A stretch of 64,000 bases of DNA, taken from contig NW_026731657.1 of NCBI RefSeq assembly GCF_028476545.1, positions 922,001-986,000 of the forward strand, written 5' to 3'. The position numbers were made by a program, and so were the translations under genes. Source of the stretch: Physella acuta. Lineage: Eukaryota > Mollusca > Gastropoda > Physidae. The notes beneath the pieces were generated by a model. The model saw only the letters and a list, made by a program, of their open reading frames with translations, was not told the origin of the DNA and made no database searches. Of this stretch, positions 25,103 through 38,559 are shown one piece after another. Position 1 is the stretch's first letter; each line of letters begins with the position of its first letter.

Positions 25103-26707
25103 GTGTCAAATTAACAAAACTAGCGGCAGTTTCTTCAAAAATCAGTTTTAAAAAATTGATTTTGTCGGTTTTTTATTGCCATTGTTGCCTGTGATACACC
25201 AAAGGTGACATTTTGTGTTTACTTTTTTTTTTGTATTTACTACATATTTGTCGAATATTGTTTTATCTCGAATTAATTAGATATTTGATTTGAAGTACAC
25301 GATTTGGTGGATTTTTCTCAACCTATTGGAGTCTAAAAAATGCAAGACTTACCAGTTATGTGTTATTCTATTGTAGTAACCTGACCTACTTGACATACAG
25401 CTCGCATATACTTTTTTATTTTATATATACTAGAATAAACTAAATATCATAATACGAAAACTGAACAATTAATTCGAGTTTAAGTAATATAATGAGTCCG
25501 TTTGGGAATTTTTTGTTTAATTAAAATACATGTACAGTTGAAAGATTGTGTTCACGTAGATAATCATTTGACGGATTGTGTTCATATAGATGTTAAGTTG
25601 ACGGGTGTTGTCCACATATATGTTCAGTCAGTTTTTTTTTTCATCGCCAGTTTATATGAAATATTATTTTGTTAACATGCGATATTAAAGCTGCTTACGT
25701 ATCCATCAGACATAACCGCAGGTGTTGACTAGTTAAATTTAACCATATGGATTCTAATACAGACATACACTTGTTTTTGTTTGATAGTATTATTATTCTT
25801 TTTTTATCTTTTTTTATTGTTTTTAGATTAAAATATTTACTAAAAGAAGGGAAAAGAAACCAGTCAAAGTGTATTAAAATGACTCTTTTGCATGTCTTTG
25901 AAAAGCGTAAGCAAACTAAATATAGTTTTCAACAATTGTCAAAAAAAAAATAATTTAAAAACAAATACACTTTAACCTAAACATTTCATATTTTCTTACA
26001 GAATTTATTTTGTTATTTTGTAATGACTGTGCATGTTCAACTTAATTGTTTATCTTATGGTTATTTTTTTAAAATCATGTATAGGCTAGTGTATGTATAT
26101 TATTTCCCTTGTAAAAATAAAACAATAAGAATGGGACGTAATTAATAAACTGCAGGCCTTTCTATTTTGTTAAAAAATAATCCGTTTAAAAAAAAGGAAA
26201 TTTTTAGCTAAAATTTATAAAGCCCTATAATACTTGTAACAGTAAATAAAATATAATTTGTTCATTTTAGATAATGTTAACCTCGACTTGTGAGCGGGTT
26301 ATACATGTTCAGAACGTGTAAGCTAAACCTACGGCTATGCATCGGTACCAACCCAACATGTTTTTAATAGATTTAGTTTTATTTAAACCCCGAATGTATA
26401 CCAGTCTCAGCTCTAATGATACTTAAACAAATGACAAAACTAAGTAGCAAGTGTAACAATATGATCTGTTTAGATAGATGACAAGCACAACCACTAAAAC
26501 GACAGACAGGTTTCCATAAAGAAGTAGCTGCTGTTTAGGTTACTGTAAACAGTCCGCCCAGTTCCAAGTTTAAATGAAGCACACAATGATATGGGCCTTG
26601 AGAAAACTTCATAAACTCCCTAAAAGTCTATAGAAGTTTCACTCACACAATGAGAACATATATTTTCATTCCTTTTAAAAATCATATTTATCCTAACTTT
26701 TTATAAT

Positions 26708-26945
<238 letters not shown>

Positions 26946-27189
26946 AATAGTTATATTACTATTTTTATATATTTTTCCTTGCATTGCCTTATTTTATTCT
27001 CATGCATACAATCTGACCGTTGAGTAACAAATTTCCATTAATACTATATTATTTATGTAATGTCTATCTTAGAATACAAGTCTACACGATGTGACATAAT
27101 GTTTACCAGCTTTGGTTGATGGTTCATCTACGTTGACACCATCCAGTTGGTGAACTTTAACATTTAAAATACATTACATTGACCATATT

Positions 27190-27740
27190 ATATTGCGTGG
27201 GCCAGTATACATTCAGGCCGCTGACCCCTTTATTGGCAAATTGCAACAAAACACTTCAACACAACATGGACCCAACACACTTGAGCTCTCCATATATAAG
27301 AAGTGTGTCTGTGGCACTGTGATGACGAAATATATAGGTCATAGAGAAACGAGGGGGTAGCATATTATAGGTCAACTAGACATTGGTCAAATATAACTAA
27401 TATAATGCAGCAACGAACTGACCATTTACGTGAGACGATCAGCTGACCACTGAAGCATCCGTTGCGAGTTGGATGTAGATATCGTTGTCAGTTGATCATT
27501 GGATCGTGTAGGGGGAAGTCGTGGATTAGTTAGCAGTAGCGGAGTTAGATAGTTATGTGTAGACAGCAGTTGTAGTCAGATTAGACAGAGAAGTATTAGG
27601 AGATAGGCGAGACAGTCAAAGTAGAGAATAGCAGGGTACAAGATTGTAGATGATTGATTATGTGCAAATAAAGAACTATTATAGCATGTTTTGAATTGTA
27701 CTTGTGTTTGATTTTACTCTTTATGCCAAGTTACATACGA
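27190..27740 (+). mobile_element. Solitary LTR-like fossil
   Basis: It has an LTR-like layout: a TATA-type CCATATATAAGAAG at about 27290, a poly(A)-signal-like CAAATAAAGAAC at about 27664, and a downstream T-rich end near AAGTTACA. The first 290 bp recur at 61862-62125, and parts recur on the minus strand at 9405-9790 and 19755-20180. No internal coding region, primer-binding site or partner LTR is visible, so it would be a solo or fragmentary LTR. The family is not identified and the call is inference from layout. Confidence 0.4.
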
Positions 27741-27915
27741 TTAAGTAAACACGATCCCGGTTAAGTAACGTCCGACATATCAGCCTACAATTATATAACG
27801 TGTCACACATCGGTCTACATTTAAATACCATTACATACATCATTATACACTTACGTATTATGTCACACATGATATACCAGATAACTTAACTATATTTTTA
27901 TTACCAGTCACACTT

Positions 27916-28010
<95 letters not shown>
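27916..28010. repeat. (AT)n microsatellite
   Basis: About 93 bp with one CATATAT interruption. Confidence 0.97.
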
Positions 28011-28012
<2 letters not shown>

Positions 28013-28479
28013 GCAATAATAATGTGCATCTATATCTATGCCAGTGTTTTTACAACAGTTGAGTTGTTATGACCGTCAATTGCCATCTTTTTTCAAGGAA
28101 CAATAGTCTTCTATCAAACCAACATCATAAATATATCTATAATTAATGGTCAGTCAATTAAACCGACTTCTTTGCTTATTTATGAAAAATGTAAACACAT
28201 TTGATAAAGTTTTTCTGACTTTATAAATACAACAACTTTAAGCAGAACCACCTATTTTTTTCTGAACATTTTTTTTTATTTCTCTTTCAAATAAATATTT
28301 TATAAATATTTAGTTTCATTTACATGTCAGGCGTAATAATTTGGTTCATGTTTGTTTTATATGATCTTTTACGCGGCTAGTAATAAACACTAGAATTGCT
28401 TTGTTTCCCTTACAATTATGGAGTGTGCAATGGAAAGTAACAACAATAAAAAATTATGTTCAATTAGAACATACCATCA

Positions 28480-29260
28480 TGTGACGAAGTAGTCGATAGG
28501 TTGATACCGCGTCCCGGCCTTTAGTCAAACATCAAGTAGATATTCTTGTATGGTTTCTGTTTACAATTTACCCAAACATCCTACCAACTATTCAACATAT
28601 CTAATATCTAATTATATAAGGACATCGTGAAATTCTTAAAGAATGTTACGGTGAAGCCCACTTAAACTTCGCACTTATATTTTGCATTTGCGTAGCGCGT
28701 TTAACCGTCTATACAAAACGTATATCTTTACTGATGTAACTGTTTGTTGTTTCGAATACAAGCGACAAATAGACTTTAGAAATATGTTAAGTCTGTATTT
28801 GATCGATTCGATCGGAGAGCCACGATACTAGATTTAAGATAACGAAACTAGATTCTAGTTTTAAAAATACATAATTTCTAATTGATTTCCTTATCTGAAC
28901 TATTTTAGTCCTTACATATTTCATATTGATATTTGTTAATATTTGTTACTTACGGTTTCTCGTTTTCACTGAGTCAGATTACTTGTAGGGTGATCCATAA
29001 ATCACGTCACGCTTTTTTGGAGGATTGTTACCTTCCCCCCCCCCCCCTCCCCCTTCCCTCCGTCACACACCGTCACAAAATTACGGACCTCCCCCTCCCC
29101 CCTACGAGTGTAACGTCATTTATGGACGACCCCCGTCTCATTTAACTCAATTGTTTCACAATATAGAGCTAGAAGATTAAACACAGACTAAGATACACCT
29201 AATCAAGTTTATACCAATTAATAGTTGGAAACTCAAAAAATATGTAATGTTAAAATGATA
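28480..29260 (+). repeat. Segmental duplication block E1 (mate 34230-34825)
   Basis: Shared with 34230-34825: TATGGTTTCTGTTTACAATT, ACATCCTACCAACTATTCAA, CACTTAAACTTC.CACTTAT, AATACAAGCGA.AAATAGACT. The MITE at 28988-29133 interrupts this copy only. Its first ~110 bp also resemble 63525-63640 (GTTGATTGCACGATTTCGCT region). Confidence 0.8.
28988..29133 (+). mobile_element. MITE with ATCCATAAATGACGTCA-type long TIR, short copy
   Basis: The left end GGGTGATCCATAAATCACGT and the right end ACGTCATTTATGGACGACCC form the same inverted repeat as the 393-bp element at 51752-52144. The G/C-rich interior is similar but shorter. The uninterrupted host sequence is at about 34725. The target-site duplication is not clear here. 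Confidence 0.75.
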
Positions 29261-29275
29261 TATATTTATATCACA

Positions 29276-29359
29276 TCAATTTCGTTCCGGGGGAGGGGGG
29301 TAGAGTATCTTCGGGGGGGGGGGGTGACCAAGCTAGTAGAGATGTCTGGAAGAACACTG
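29276..29359 (+). mobile_element. hAT-type MITE, right part
   Basis: It ends GATGTCTGGAAGAACACTG, the right TIR of the CAGAGTTTCTTCCAGAC family (one base missing), after the family's G-rich tracts. The left TIR is absent. Confidence 0.75.
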
Positions 29360-29596
29360 ATAGACAGGTACCTATCTGAGCTGGGTGGACTTGTATTTAT
29401 ACAGGCACATTATCATATGCACATAGTTAAAACAATTAATTAAATAAATATGTGATTAAATCTTGTGATTGAGTATAAAATATGAGTGATGCGGTGTAAT
29501 GTAATGCTTTGTTTTAATAAATAAAGGATAGAAAATTATTTCTTGCCTTACGGTCTTTCTTCTACATGTATAGGACCTGGAACTCAGTTTGCCTTT

Positions 29597-29599
<3 letters not shown>

Positions 29600-29631
<32 letters not shown>
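29600..29631. repeat. Poly-A tract
   Basis: About 32 consecutive A. No target-site duplication or retroposed body was recognised beside it. Confidence 0.85.
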
Positions 29632-30008
29632 ACTTGTTATTACTTTAATCCTGAATGCACTTTTAATGTAAATTATATGTACTGGAGTTGATGCATATGC
29701 CATAAAGCCAGCCGTTACACCATTATATTATTCTAAAAATAAAAACAAGAAAAGAAATATGTTGAAGGGCTCAATTATTCCTGTCTATAGGTTGAACACG
29801 CCGTGTATATTTGTGTTGTTGTGTATTGTTAAAACAACATACATGTCGGATACGATACCCAGGTATCTGCTCTACAATAGTTCATCAGATGTATTTGTTG
29901 GTTGCTGATTATTGACCTAATGATGTGTTCTGGAAGATTTGACTTACCTCTTGTATTTGTTGGTTGCTGATGAACGACCTAAAGATTGGTGCTGGAATGG
30001 GTGACATA

Positions 30009-30184
30009 TTGAGTCCACCTAACTCTGGTGAGTACCTAACTCACGTTAGGGAAAGTAAAGGCGGCTGGGCATAGTGCTGACCACACTATCTCTTCATATG
30101 CCGAGGTCACAGAAACAAGTAAACTCTACTTCACTTGCCCTATAGACCGTTATGTTTGAAAAGGAAACTTCACTTTACTTTTTA
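30009..30184 (+). repeat. SINE (type 2), 5'-truncated
   Basis: Matches the body and 3' end of the complete SINE at 58088-58353, starting at AGTCCACCTAACTCTGG. It includes GTAAAGGCGGCTGGGCATAG, CTTCATATGCCGAGGTCACA and ATAGACCGTTATGTTTG. The tRNA-like head is missing. Confidence 0.88.
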
Positions 30185-30640
30185 ACAATATCTCTGATTT
30201 GGCAAATTAATATTTAGATATACTTGTATAGTCGTTGTTGAAGAGAGAAATGGGTCATAATTGTGAGTTAATGTTTAGGGTCAGTCTAGGGTTTTCGAAT
30301 TAACATTGTATGGGATCTGTTTAAGTTTTTATAGCACAGTTGTAACATTTTCGAATGAGACTAAAAGATACGTGGTTATATCGGAAGTAAAGTTTTTTTT
30401 TTAATTTTTTTTTTAAATTTAAATTTAAATTTTAATAAAGCAAATGACAACATATGGGTGGGTTTATTAGTCTGTAGAAACATTCAGAGGTTTACATTAA
30501 CAACATTTACATACAAGTGATATGGTAATAAATTTACATAATGGCAAATACGTGGTGAAACTAAGTTTGATTTGTACAAGTATTAAAAGGATAACTATTT
30601 GAAATAACTGAATGGTAGTGAAGACCTGTCTAATGCGAGA
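30185..30640. other. AT-rich stretch, no gene
   Basis: A TTTAAATTTAAATTTAAAT-type tract lies at 30395-30440. Nothing else was recognised. Confidence 0.4.
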
Positions 30641-30705
30641 TTTTTTTTAATTTTTTTTTTTTTATTTTTTTTTTTATTATTTTTATTTTTTTATTATTTT
30701 TTTTT
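30641..30705 (-). mobile_element. Tail-only retroposition (poly-A) with 13-bp TSD
   Basis: A 65-bp insertion made only of T with a few A (an A-rich tail on the minus strand). It is flanked by perfect 13-bp direct repeats GTCTAATGCGAGA at 30628-30640 and 30706-30718. This is the expected product of target-primed reverse transcription that copied only the tail of a transcript. Confidence 0.85.
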
Positions 30706-30719
30706 GTCTAATGCGAGAA

Positions 30720-31650
30720 AATGAATTGAACTTATCGGATAAAGCCTGATAGATGATTAATATGTTCGATCGACTTTATCGCCCTTGTTCTGTATGTCTG
30801 TGTAACACATATTGCGATAGCCTTTCATTTTTATATACACATACATTTTAAATAGAATTCCAACATACATCTACATTATGTTATCACGTTTTAAATTATG
30901 TTTATTTATTATTGTTTATTGAATAAAATCCTGCCTGTTTTAATTGAATTGTTTCCATTTCATTGAATGAAATGTGTTTGTCAATTAAATACCTGATTAT
31001 TTCCCTTGCAAACTTTCGGAAAAAGATTGAATGTTATTGGTACATACTTGTATGCCTTAATAACACTAAAAACCAATATGTACACCACAGTGAACTAATC
31101 TTATAGACACAGTTATAATGAACTAAAATCGAAAATATGTAATCGTGTAAGACAATTAGGCGTTACGCTAGAAGCGGGTCAGATGCAGCTAAATATAAAG
31201 TTGTTTGTTAAACTTAAAGGTAAATAACTGCAGCCAAACCTAAACTCTTTACAATTTGCTTTATTGTTTCCCCTGCAAATGAAGAAAAAATGAGAGAAAT
31301 GTATATCTCTTGTGGGTTGCTTAGTGCCAGAGAAAATACAAACTATGCATATCACAAGAAGTAAGGAGATTTAGAGTCAAACATGAAAAAACATCAAAAT
31401 CATAAACACATCCCATGAAAGTTCAAGATATTTTCAGTCTCCCCGACTCAAACCCAACTAGTGAAATGAGAAAAGTGCGCACACAGGCTTTTATAAATTA
31501 GGATTTTTTAAATATTTTTTTTTTGATGTTGCAAAATATTTATTTTGATACTATAACCCTTCCTAATAACAGATTTTCTGAAAAATATATTAGGATTTTT
31601 AAAAATTAAAATAGTTATGACAAGACATGAATTGTCGATGATAGTTGATT
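30720..31650. other. AT-rich stretch, no gene
   Basis: It includes two TTTCCCTTGCA / TTTCCCCTGCA motif copies at about 31003 and 31268 but no coding sequence. Confidence 0.4.
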
Positions 31651-31654
31651 AAAT

Positions 31655-32690
31655 CGACTTATTCGCATGTTTTTGAAAAGCGTAAGCAATCTCAATAATG
31701 TTTTATATAAAGTTGTAAAAACAAATAATTAATAAAAACAAAGACATACTCATCTAAACAATTCATATTTTCTTATTAAATGTTTTTATAAATTTGAGTT
31801 TGCTGAGCATGTCCGTCTTTATTTTTTAACTAAAGGCTACTATTTTTTTTTAAATCATTTATAGGCTAGTGATATAAATTGAGTTTGAATTATTTCCCTT
31901 ACAAACAACACATGGATAAATGGGAAGTGATTATAAACTGTTTCTTTATTATTAAAAATGCATTTAAAACAAAAATACATTTTAGCAAAAATGTATATAG
32001 TCCTATAATAATTGTAACAAAAAATGAAATATAATTTGTTCATTTTAGATATGTTAACCTCGAGTTGTGAGCGGGTTATACATGTTCAGAACGTGTAAAC
32101 TATACCTACGGCAATGTATCGATCCTAAGCTGACTTTCTATGAAACGATTAAGTTTTATTTAGACCCCGAATGTATACCAGCCCCATCTCTAATGATAAC
32201 TTTAAAAAAATTGCCAAAATGAACTAGAGAGTGTAGCAAGATGATCTCTTTAGATGTGGTGACAAGCACAACCAACCAAACGATTGTCAGGTTTCCATAA
32301 AGAAATAGCTGTTGTTTTTGTTACTGTAAACAGTCCGCCCAGTTCCATGTTTAAATAGACCACAGGAATGCATGGGCCATGAGATAACACCTTTAGTTAA
32401 CAAGTAACTAGTTTTTCATTCGTTTCAAAATATTTTTTATCCTACGTTTTTATTGTTGTTCTATTTTTTATCGATGTATTGCCTTAGTTTATTCTTAGGC
32501 ATACAATCTAACCTGTGGATAATGTATTTGCTTTTACTCCTTAATATTTACTAAATGGGATAAACACGTCCATCTTATCATATAAGTCTACAATATGTGC
32601 CATAATGTTTAGCAGCTTTTGTTGTTGGCTCTTGTACATCCCGTCGGTCAACTCGCTTTCAACATTTAAAATACATTATATCGATGATAT
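31655..32690 (+). repeat. Segmental duplication block D2 (mate 25885-27180)
   Basis: See 25885-27180. It retains the uninterrupted sequence around the hAT-like insertion of the mate. The downstream part 32880-32950 also resembles 25625-25700 (TTTTGTTAACAT.CGATATTAAAG), so block order differs slightly between the two copies. Confidence 0.8.
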
Positions 32691-32989
32691 TATATATTTA
32701 TATATTTGGCAATCATCAGCTACATCAAACGTTACAAAGAGTTGGTTGATCACTTCCCCCATATGTTGTCACAGCTCTCCCTATGATACAGTCATGTGGA
32801 TAACAACAAGGGTCTTCTAGTGAACTTTAACTTTGTTAATTACGGTTTCTTGTTTCTAGAGTCTGCTGAGTTAGACGTTCAGTCCGTTTGTGTTTTTCAT
32901 TGCGTGTTTATGTGACATATTTTGTTAACATACGATATTAAAGTTGCTTTCGTGCCTGAAGTTGCATTGAATTAAAGTTCACGAGTTTC

Positions 32990-34220
32990 TATGCCATCGG
33001 CATACCCAGGGATAAAGTATTCAACGAAAACCACAACCGCCTTTACAATCCCAAACGTGAATGAGGTACCCATAAAAGCTGGGTGGACTCAGAGACGTTC
33101 TACGGATTTGAACCCGGATTCAACATACAGACGGTTGGGTTAGCAGTCGTATGTTCAAACATTCAATCACACCGTCAATAGTTACTTTGTTGAATCGTGT
33201 ATCTGTTCTTTTCAACTGGGTTAGAATACACACTGTATTTATCATTGACTTGAATATATGTCAGAATGTAAAAGCCTCATTTTCATATTTTTATTCTGAT
33301 AATATTTGAAAGTAGATCTAAGAACAACATATACAGAACAAATGGTTATTAAAAATAATGTATAACACATTTTAAATAACAATCTGTTATGTAAAAATGC
33401 ACTAAAAAAGGAGAAAATAAACGATATTCTTTAAAACATCACGTACAGGAGAGCTAAGTATAAATGTGTTTCACTGTTTGTCTTTTTGTTCAGTCTATTA
33501 ACTTGGTTATTACAATGCATGTCAGGAACCCATTGAGTTTAGGAGATCCACAGTCAAACACAGTCCACACAGCATAGAAAACTTCCAACTAACATCATTA
33601 TCCCTTCTGCAGGCAATGATATGTTCTATTTATTAGTGAGAATACAGTTAAATAAGATTGGGTGCTCATAGGTAAATATTTTATTTCGATTTGGTTTTTT
33701 ATACGGCGCTTTAAAATTACTTCCCTTATTTTTCCCCAAAAAATAACGGGAGACAAATCACAAGCACAAAAAAATTGATTAATAGCTAAAAAACCCCGAT
33801 TAAAAAAAAATGCATACATGTTAATATTTTTATAGCAATACTTAAAATATTATTAAATGCCTAATTAGTGTTAGTTGTTCTTTAATGTTGAATTAACGAT
33901 ATTTAGATAATAAGAAAACAAAAACATTGAGTTTTTTAAAATTGATTTTAAAAAGATTCGAATCCTTTAATATGATTATAGAATTATTCCGATCTCGCAG
34001 CAGATCTGAATCTGATGTGTATAAATCTGCTTTAAAATATTGTGAGTAAAGAGATTAACCTGAGGCTGATAATTTCAGACATAATCAAGTGAATGATAAA
34101 TAGAGTGTGTCCTCTAACTCAGTTAAAAAGAACAGATATAAGATTTAACTAGGTTAATGTGTGGGTGTACAATGGGAAGTTAGGCAAAATAAATAAAATA
34201 AAAATGTGTGTCCATTATAA
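32990..34220. other. Non-coding stretch, nothing recognised
   Basis: Positions 33060-33150 include a SINE-like ATGAGGTACCC.T..AAGCTGGGTGGACTCA fragment with a GAACCCGGATTCAA T-arm-like stretch, a remnant in the style of the type 2 SINEs. The rest carries no recognisable feature. Confidence 0.45.
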
Positions 34221-34229
34221 ATTGTTTTG

Positions 34230-34825
34230 GAAGTTAGAACATATCATCGCTGATATTATTGTATGGTTTCTGTTTTACAATTTACCCAAACATCCTACCA
34301 ACTATTCAACATACCTACTTATATAAGGACAGCGTCCAATACTTTAAAACTGTTAGAGTGAAGTCCACTTAAACTTCACACTTATATTTTGCAATTGCGT
34401 AGGGCGTCAGTATCTATAAAACTTTCTATATAGAATGTTTGGTTGTGCTTTTTAAGCCGTTGGCTATAGCTGTAATGATATACATGTTTGTTGTTTTGAA
34501 TACAAGCGATAAATAGACTTTAGAAATATGTTACGCCTGTATTTGATCGATTTGATCGGAAAGACTCGATTCTAGATTTAAGATAACGAAACTCGATTCA
34601 AGAGTTAAGAATACAAAATTAGTAATTGATTTTTTTTATCTTAACTATTTTAGGTCTTACATATTTCATATTAATATTTAGTATATTTGTTACTTACGGT
34701 TTCTTATTTCTACTGAGTCAGACTTTAGGTTAATTGACTCATGTAACGCAAATGTTTAGCAACATAGTGCTAGAAGAGTAAACAAAGACCAATTAGTAGT
34801 TGAAAACTAATAAATATGATAAAGC
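34230..34825 (+). repeat. Segmental duplication block E2 (mate 28480-29260)
   Basis: See 28480-29260. It lacks the MITE and so provides the empty site. It runs directly into block A2. Confidence 0.8.
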
Positions 34826-35509
34826 ATTCATAGTAATAGTAGTAACTAAGCATTGATTACATTGAGTTTTGAGCATTAAAAAAATAATGTTGTGTTATTT
34901 CAAATAATAAAGACATGTTCTTTCAAGTTATAAAGAAAAGAAATATAAATAAAGCAACTAAACAAAGTCAAGCAATTTGTTGTAACATGTCATCTATCTA
35001 CTCAAACAAAATGCGTGGATTATAGAATTGTTCCAAGTGAAGTAACAGTGTTTTCTAATCTTACTAATTTTAAACAAAACACTTTCATCAAACGTATGAA
35101 AGTTATGGTGGATGAATAGTGAAAAAGCTGGATCACATATAGTTTTCTTGTGCCCGCTGTGTTAGGGTGTATATATGTTTACAAATGTACATCTGTGTTA
35201 GAGTGTCATAATATGGCGACATATGGGTATATGAGTTCGGCCTGAATAACATTTAAATGTGTGTGTTAAGGTGTAACATGTTAACACATGTATGACAGTG
35301 TTACGGTGTAATATATTTACATATGTATAACCTACCTAACAGTGATTTGAAAAGTTGAGTATAAGACATGGTCACACTGACAGAGACAGTTGACTAGAAG
35401 ACTTTACATTGTGAAATAGTCACTCTGTTGCCGTTTGCAATTAATGAAATCATCACTGAAGTTGACTTTAACATTGGTGATTAAACCAAAACTGAATATA
35501 TTTATAAAA

Positions 35510-36204
35510 CAAGTAATTAAAAAAAGTCTAGTGACAATTTTAGCGCAATTTCCTTGTGTTATCTAAAAATAGCTCTGTCGTAGCGTAAATCAAGAGCAGG
35601 GTTAGTAAAACCATTGGTTAGTTATTAAAACGTTTTTTATTAATTTTTTTTTCAGTATTTTACATGTTTTATTTACAATAGAGTTACATGACTAAAAACC
35701 ATTGCGCGCCTACTGAACGTGATGACGCAGCTATTGAACGTGATGACGCGTGTGGTGTGGTTGGAAAAATATGCCTACTAATTCGGTCCAAATTTTAATT
35801 AATTCAAAAAATTTTTTGTGACCGAACGAAAGGATATTTCTGAAAACTTTCTTCGGCAATATTGTTCTAAATTATGGCAGGAATCGATTGGTACATGTTT
35901 CAAGTCGCTAAGTGGTCTGGTTGCCGAGATATGGGCCAATAACTGCTTTTTTTCGAGGTTTTTTGGCTTTTCCGGGAAATACATGAAAGAAACCCGGAAT
36001 TTTTATGGCCTATGTTCATCCTCGTAACTTGCTTTACATAATTGCTTTTGGAACTAGTCATCGATATTGCTTCGTTGAGGAGGAGATACGACTTAAAGCT
36101 GCGGACACACATCCACCCATCCATCCATCCATCCATTCATTCATACATCCAGAAATGACGGGTTAATAAACGCAATTCTCCAGAATGGAAATTGCGCTAA
36201 AAAA
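35510..36204 (+). mobile_element. HINE/pearl-like element, ~695 bp
   Basis: Complete copy in the orientation opposite to those at 41921 and 42707. It starts AAGTAATTAAAAAAAGTCTA, has the subterminal inverted repeat TTTTAGCGCAATTTCC, a (CCAT)n microsatellite at 36111-36151, and a terminal hairpin CGCAATT...AATTGCG followed by CTAAAA. The host flanks TTTATAAAA and GGGGATACGCAATTT match the uninterrupted site at about 670-690. Confidence 0.85.
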
Positions 36205-37068
36205 TGGGGATACGCAATTTCTGCCTTGGTTGAGGTCACGGTTGTGGTGCTTCCTCCTCCTCTAAAATTATATCAAACCTCATTTTACCAAACCCCTCCC
36301 TCAAAATTACACTAACAAGGCGTTAATTTAATGTATTTGTTTTTTATATTGTTTCTACTTAAGTCTAAATTGAGCTCATATTCTAGTTTTTACTACAATA
36401 ACGTTTGATTTCTTTTTCTCTCTATCATCATCAATCCCTCCTCTTCTATCCCCTGCCCTCTCCAAATGTCGTCATGTATAGACGATCCATTATATATTTG
36501 GTACTCTTTTGTAAACGAAAATTGATATGCATACAAATCAACACATGGGTTCTACTTTTAATAGTGAAGCAAAGCAAAAACCATCACGAAAAAATAAAGC
36601 ATTGTACATTATTATTGGTAATTTGAAGAAAGTTTTCTGTTCTCAATATGTATTTTCTTTTAAAAAAATAGGGATATTTAACCGAACAATGACTCAGACT
36701 AGCTCAACATAGATAGAAAGATATCCTCGCTTGTCTTTCAAATGCGTAAAAATTAATGCTGTTGTGTTTATTGATTGCAATTAAAATAAATTTTTAAACA
36801 TAAAACAAAGACATATCAACTATTTTTTGCATATTATTTGAAACACTTTATTGTAGAATATATGTCTTATTTTAAGAAAAATTATTAAGTCTCTTTAATT
36901 TATTTTCTTTTTTGCTTAGAATTTGGTTACCAAATTGTCTATATAATAGGGAATTACTTCCCTTACACAATAACCAAACAAGAAAATAATATATGTAAAT
37001 ATCAGCATCGGAGAAATGAAACAAACAAAAAAATATGGGCGACATTGTATCGAATCATTTAACATAAA

Positions 37069-37206
<138 letters not shown>

Positions 37207-37340
37207 AGATACGTATGCGTTACTAAAAGAGATGGTCAAATGTAGCTCAATTTAAAGTTGTGCGTGTGTTAAATATGGCAGGTATTATGTTGATACACTC
37301 ATGAATCAAGTTATTGAAACTGTCATTTAAATTAGTGGTC

Positions 37341-37450
37341 GGAGTAGTCGAGTTACTTATTGCACCGATTCTCTTCTCGACATTTTGACTAAGATCAAAG
37401 TGTACTATCTGCTATGGGTTATGTACGGAGTCAGGTAACCCATCAGACCT
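37341..37450 (-). repeat. Type 2-like SINE cassette, partial
   Basis: It begins with GTGGTCGGAGTAGTCGAGTT and includes AAGATCAAAGTGTACTATCT and TCAGGTAACCCATCAGACCTG. Read on the minus strand, the latter is the GATGGGTACCTGACT SINE body. The tRNA-like T-arm end is lost. Confidence 0.6.
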
Positions 37451-37692
37451 GAGTGGACTAATTGCATCGTTCATTTTTTGGAAAAAAAAATGTATCATAA
37501 TTAAATCATCAGTTATTTTGAACGTTTTTATTACAAATCTATATTTGTTTCTGAAAATACACAAACATGAAAAGAGGATGGAGAACATTGATTACATGAT
37601 TTCTTCGATAGTCTTTTAAATGTGTAAAACATAACGCTATCGTGTGTACTTTTGCAATTACATATATATTTGAAATACTTTACACACATACA

Positions 37693-37811
37693 CAGTGGCG
37701 TAGCGAGGGGGGGGAGGGTTGAGAGGGGTGGTGCAAATCAAAAGTTCGAGGGGGGGGGGGTGCAAATCGATAGTTTGTCCCCTGGCGCCTGCAAGGGTCG
37801 CTACGCCTCTG
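37693..37811 (+). mobile_element. Very short hAT MITE, 119 bp
   Basis: The TIRs are CAGTGGCGTAGCGA and TCGCTACGCCTCTG, with a perfect 8-bp target-site duplication CACATACA at 37685-37692 and 37812-37819. The interior is two G-rich GTGCAAATC... units, which are the reverse complement of the GATTTGCACCCC units in the element at 3911. Confidence 0.95.
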
Positions 37812-38186
37812 CACATACAGCTGCATATTTGTATCATAAGTTAAACACATTGATTACAATTATGGGTGTATTTTGACAGAGACGTTTGTATGCCTGTGTT
37901 GTTTGTATTTGTTTCCAATTCATTCGCGAAACATATTATGGTTATTACATAAGCAATGATTTCCCTTGCACAACTTTAAAGCAAGAAAAAAAGTTTCATT
38001 GATGAAATAAAATACAAATATAGTCCACATTGTATCTAATCATACGAACACATTAACATTAGTTAAAAAGATGTGTCGCATCTAGTTAAATATAAAGCTT
38101 CGCGTGAGTTCAATATGGCAGATATTATGTTGACAAAATCATTAATTCAGTTATTGGAACTGTTATTTAAAGCAGATACTAAAATG

Positions 38187-38350
38187 TTCCGGGTAGTCGA
38201 ACGGTTGATTGCAGCATTTTACTTATAAGAGCAAGTTGTTCTATCTATTAGGTGTTTTGTCCGGAGGTCTTAGCTGTGGCCGCAGTTTTTCCTAACGTTA
38301 GTCAGGTAACCATCTGAGCTGGGTGGACTTAAAGACGTCTTACAAACTCA
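38187..38350 (-). repeat. Type 2-like SINE cassette, partial
   Basis: It has GGGTAGTCGAACGGTTGATT at the left, GTCTTAGCTGTGGCCGCAGT and GAGCTGGGTGGACTTAAAGA, matching 53862-54000. The T-arm end is not preserved. Confidence 0.65.
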
Positions 38351-38559
38351 ATTTTGGTGAGTTTAGGGGCATTAAATCGAGTGTTTTGACGGACCTATGT
38401 GTTTCTCTAAATGCCAATGCAGTCCTCTATGTAGTCCTATACATCTATGACATGTGGAATAATCTTAACGCCATCTTTAAGCTTTATTATAATGTTTTAT
38501 GCTGTACCATATTCCTTATCAACTTTTAACACTTTTGGTTGTTGATTCACATCACATAG

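Larger units (their letters stand above)
22835..25150 (+). repeat. Segmental duplication block C1 (mate 39515-40275)
   Basis: Shared landmarks with 39515-40275 include CTCCGATTG.AGTAGC, CTATTGCTAG, CCCCTGATACAACTTACGAT, GAGATCTGGTAACATTAAAT and ACTAGCGGCAGTTTCTTCAA. This copy is about 1.55 kb longer because of three insertions: a MITE (23311), a HINE (23684) and a hAT (24274). The mate shows each empty site. A third partial copy is at 17300-17465. Confidence 0.85.

Noticed and set aside
27190-27740. Complete LTR retrotransposon
   Set aside because: Only one LTR-like unit is present, without internal region or partner, so it is listed only as a low-confidence solitary fossil.
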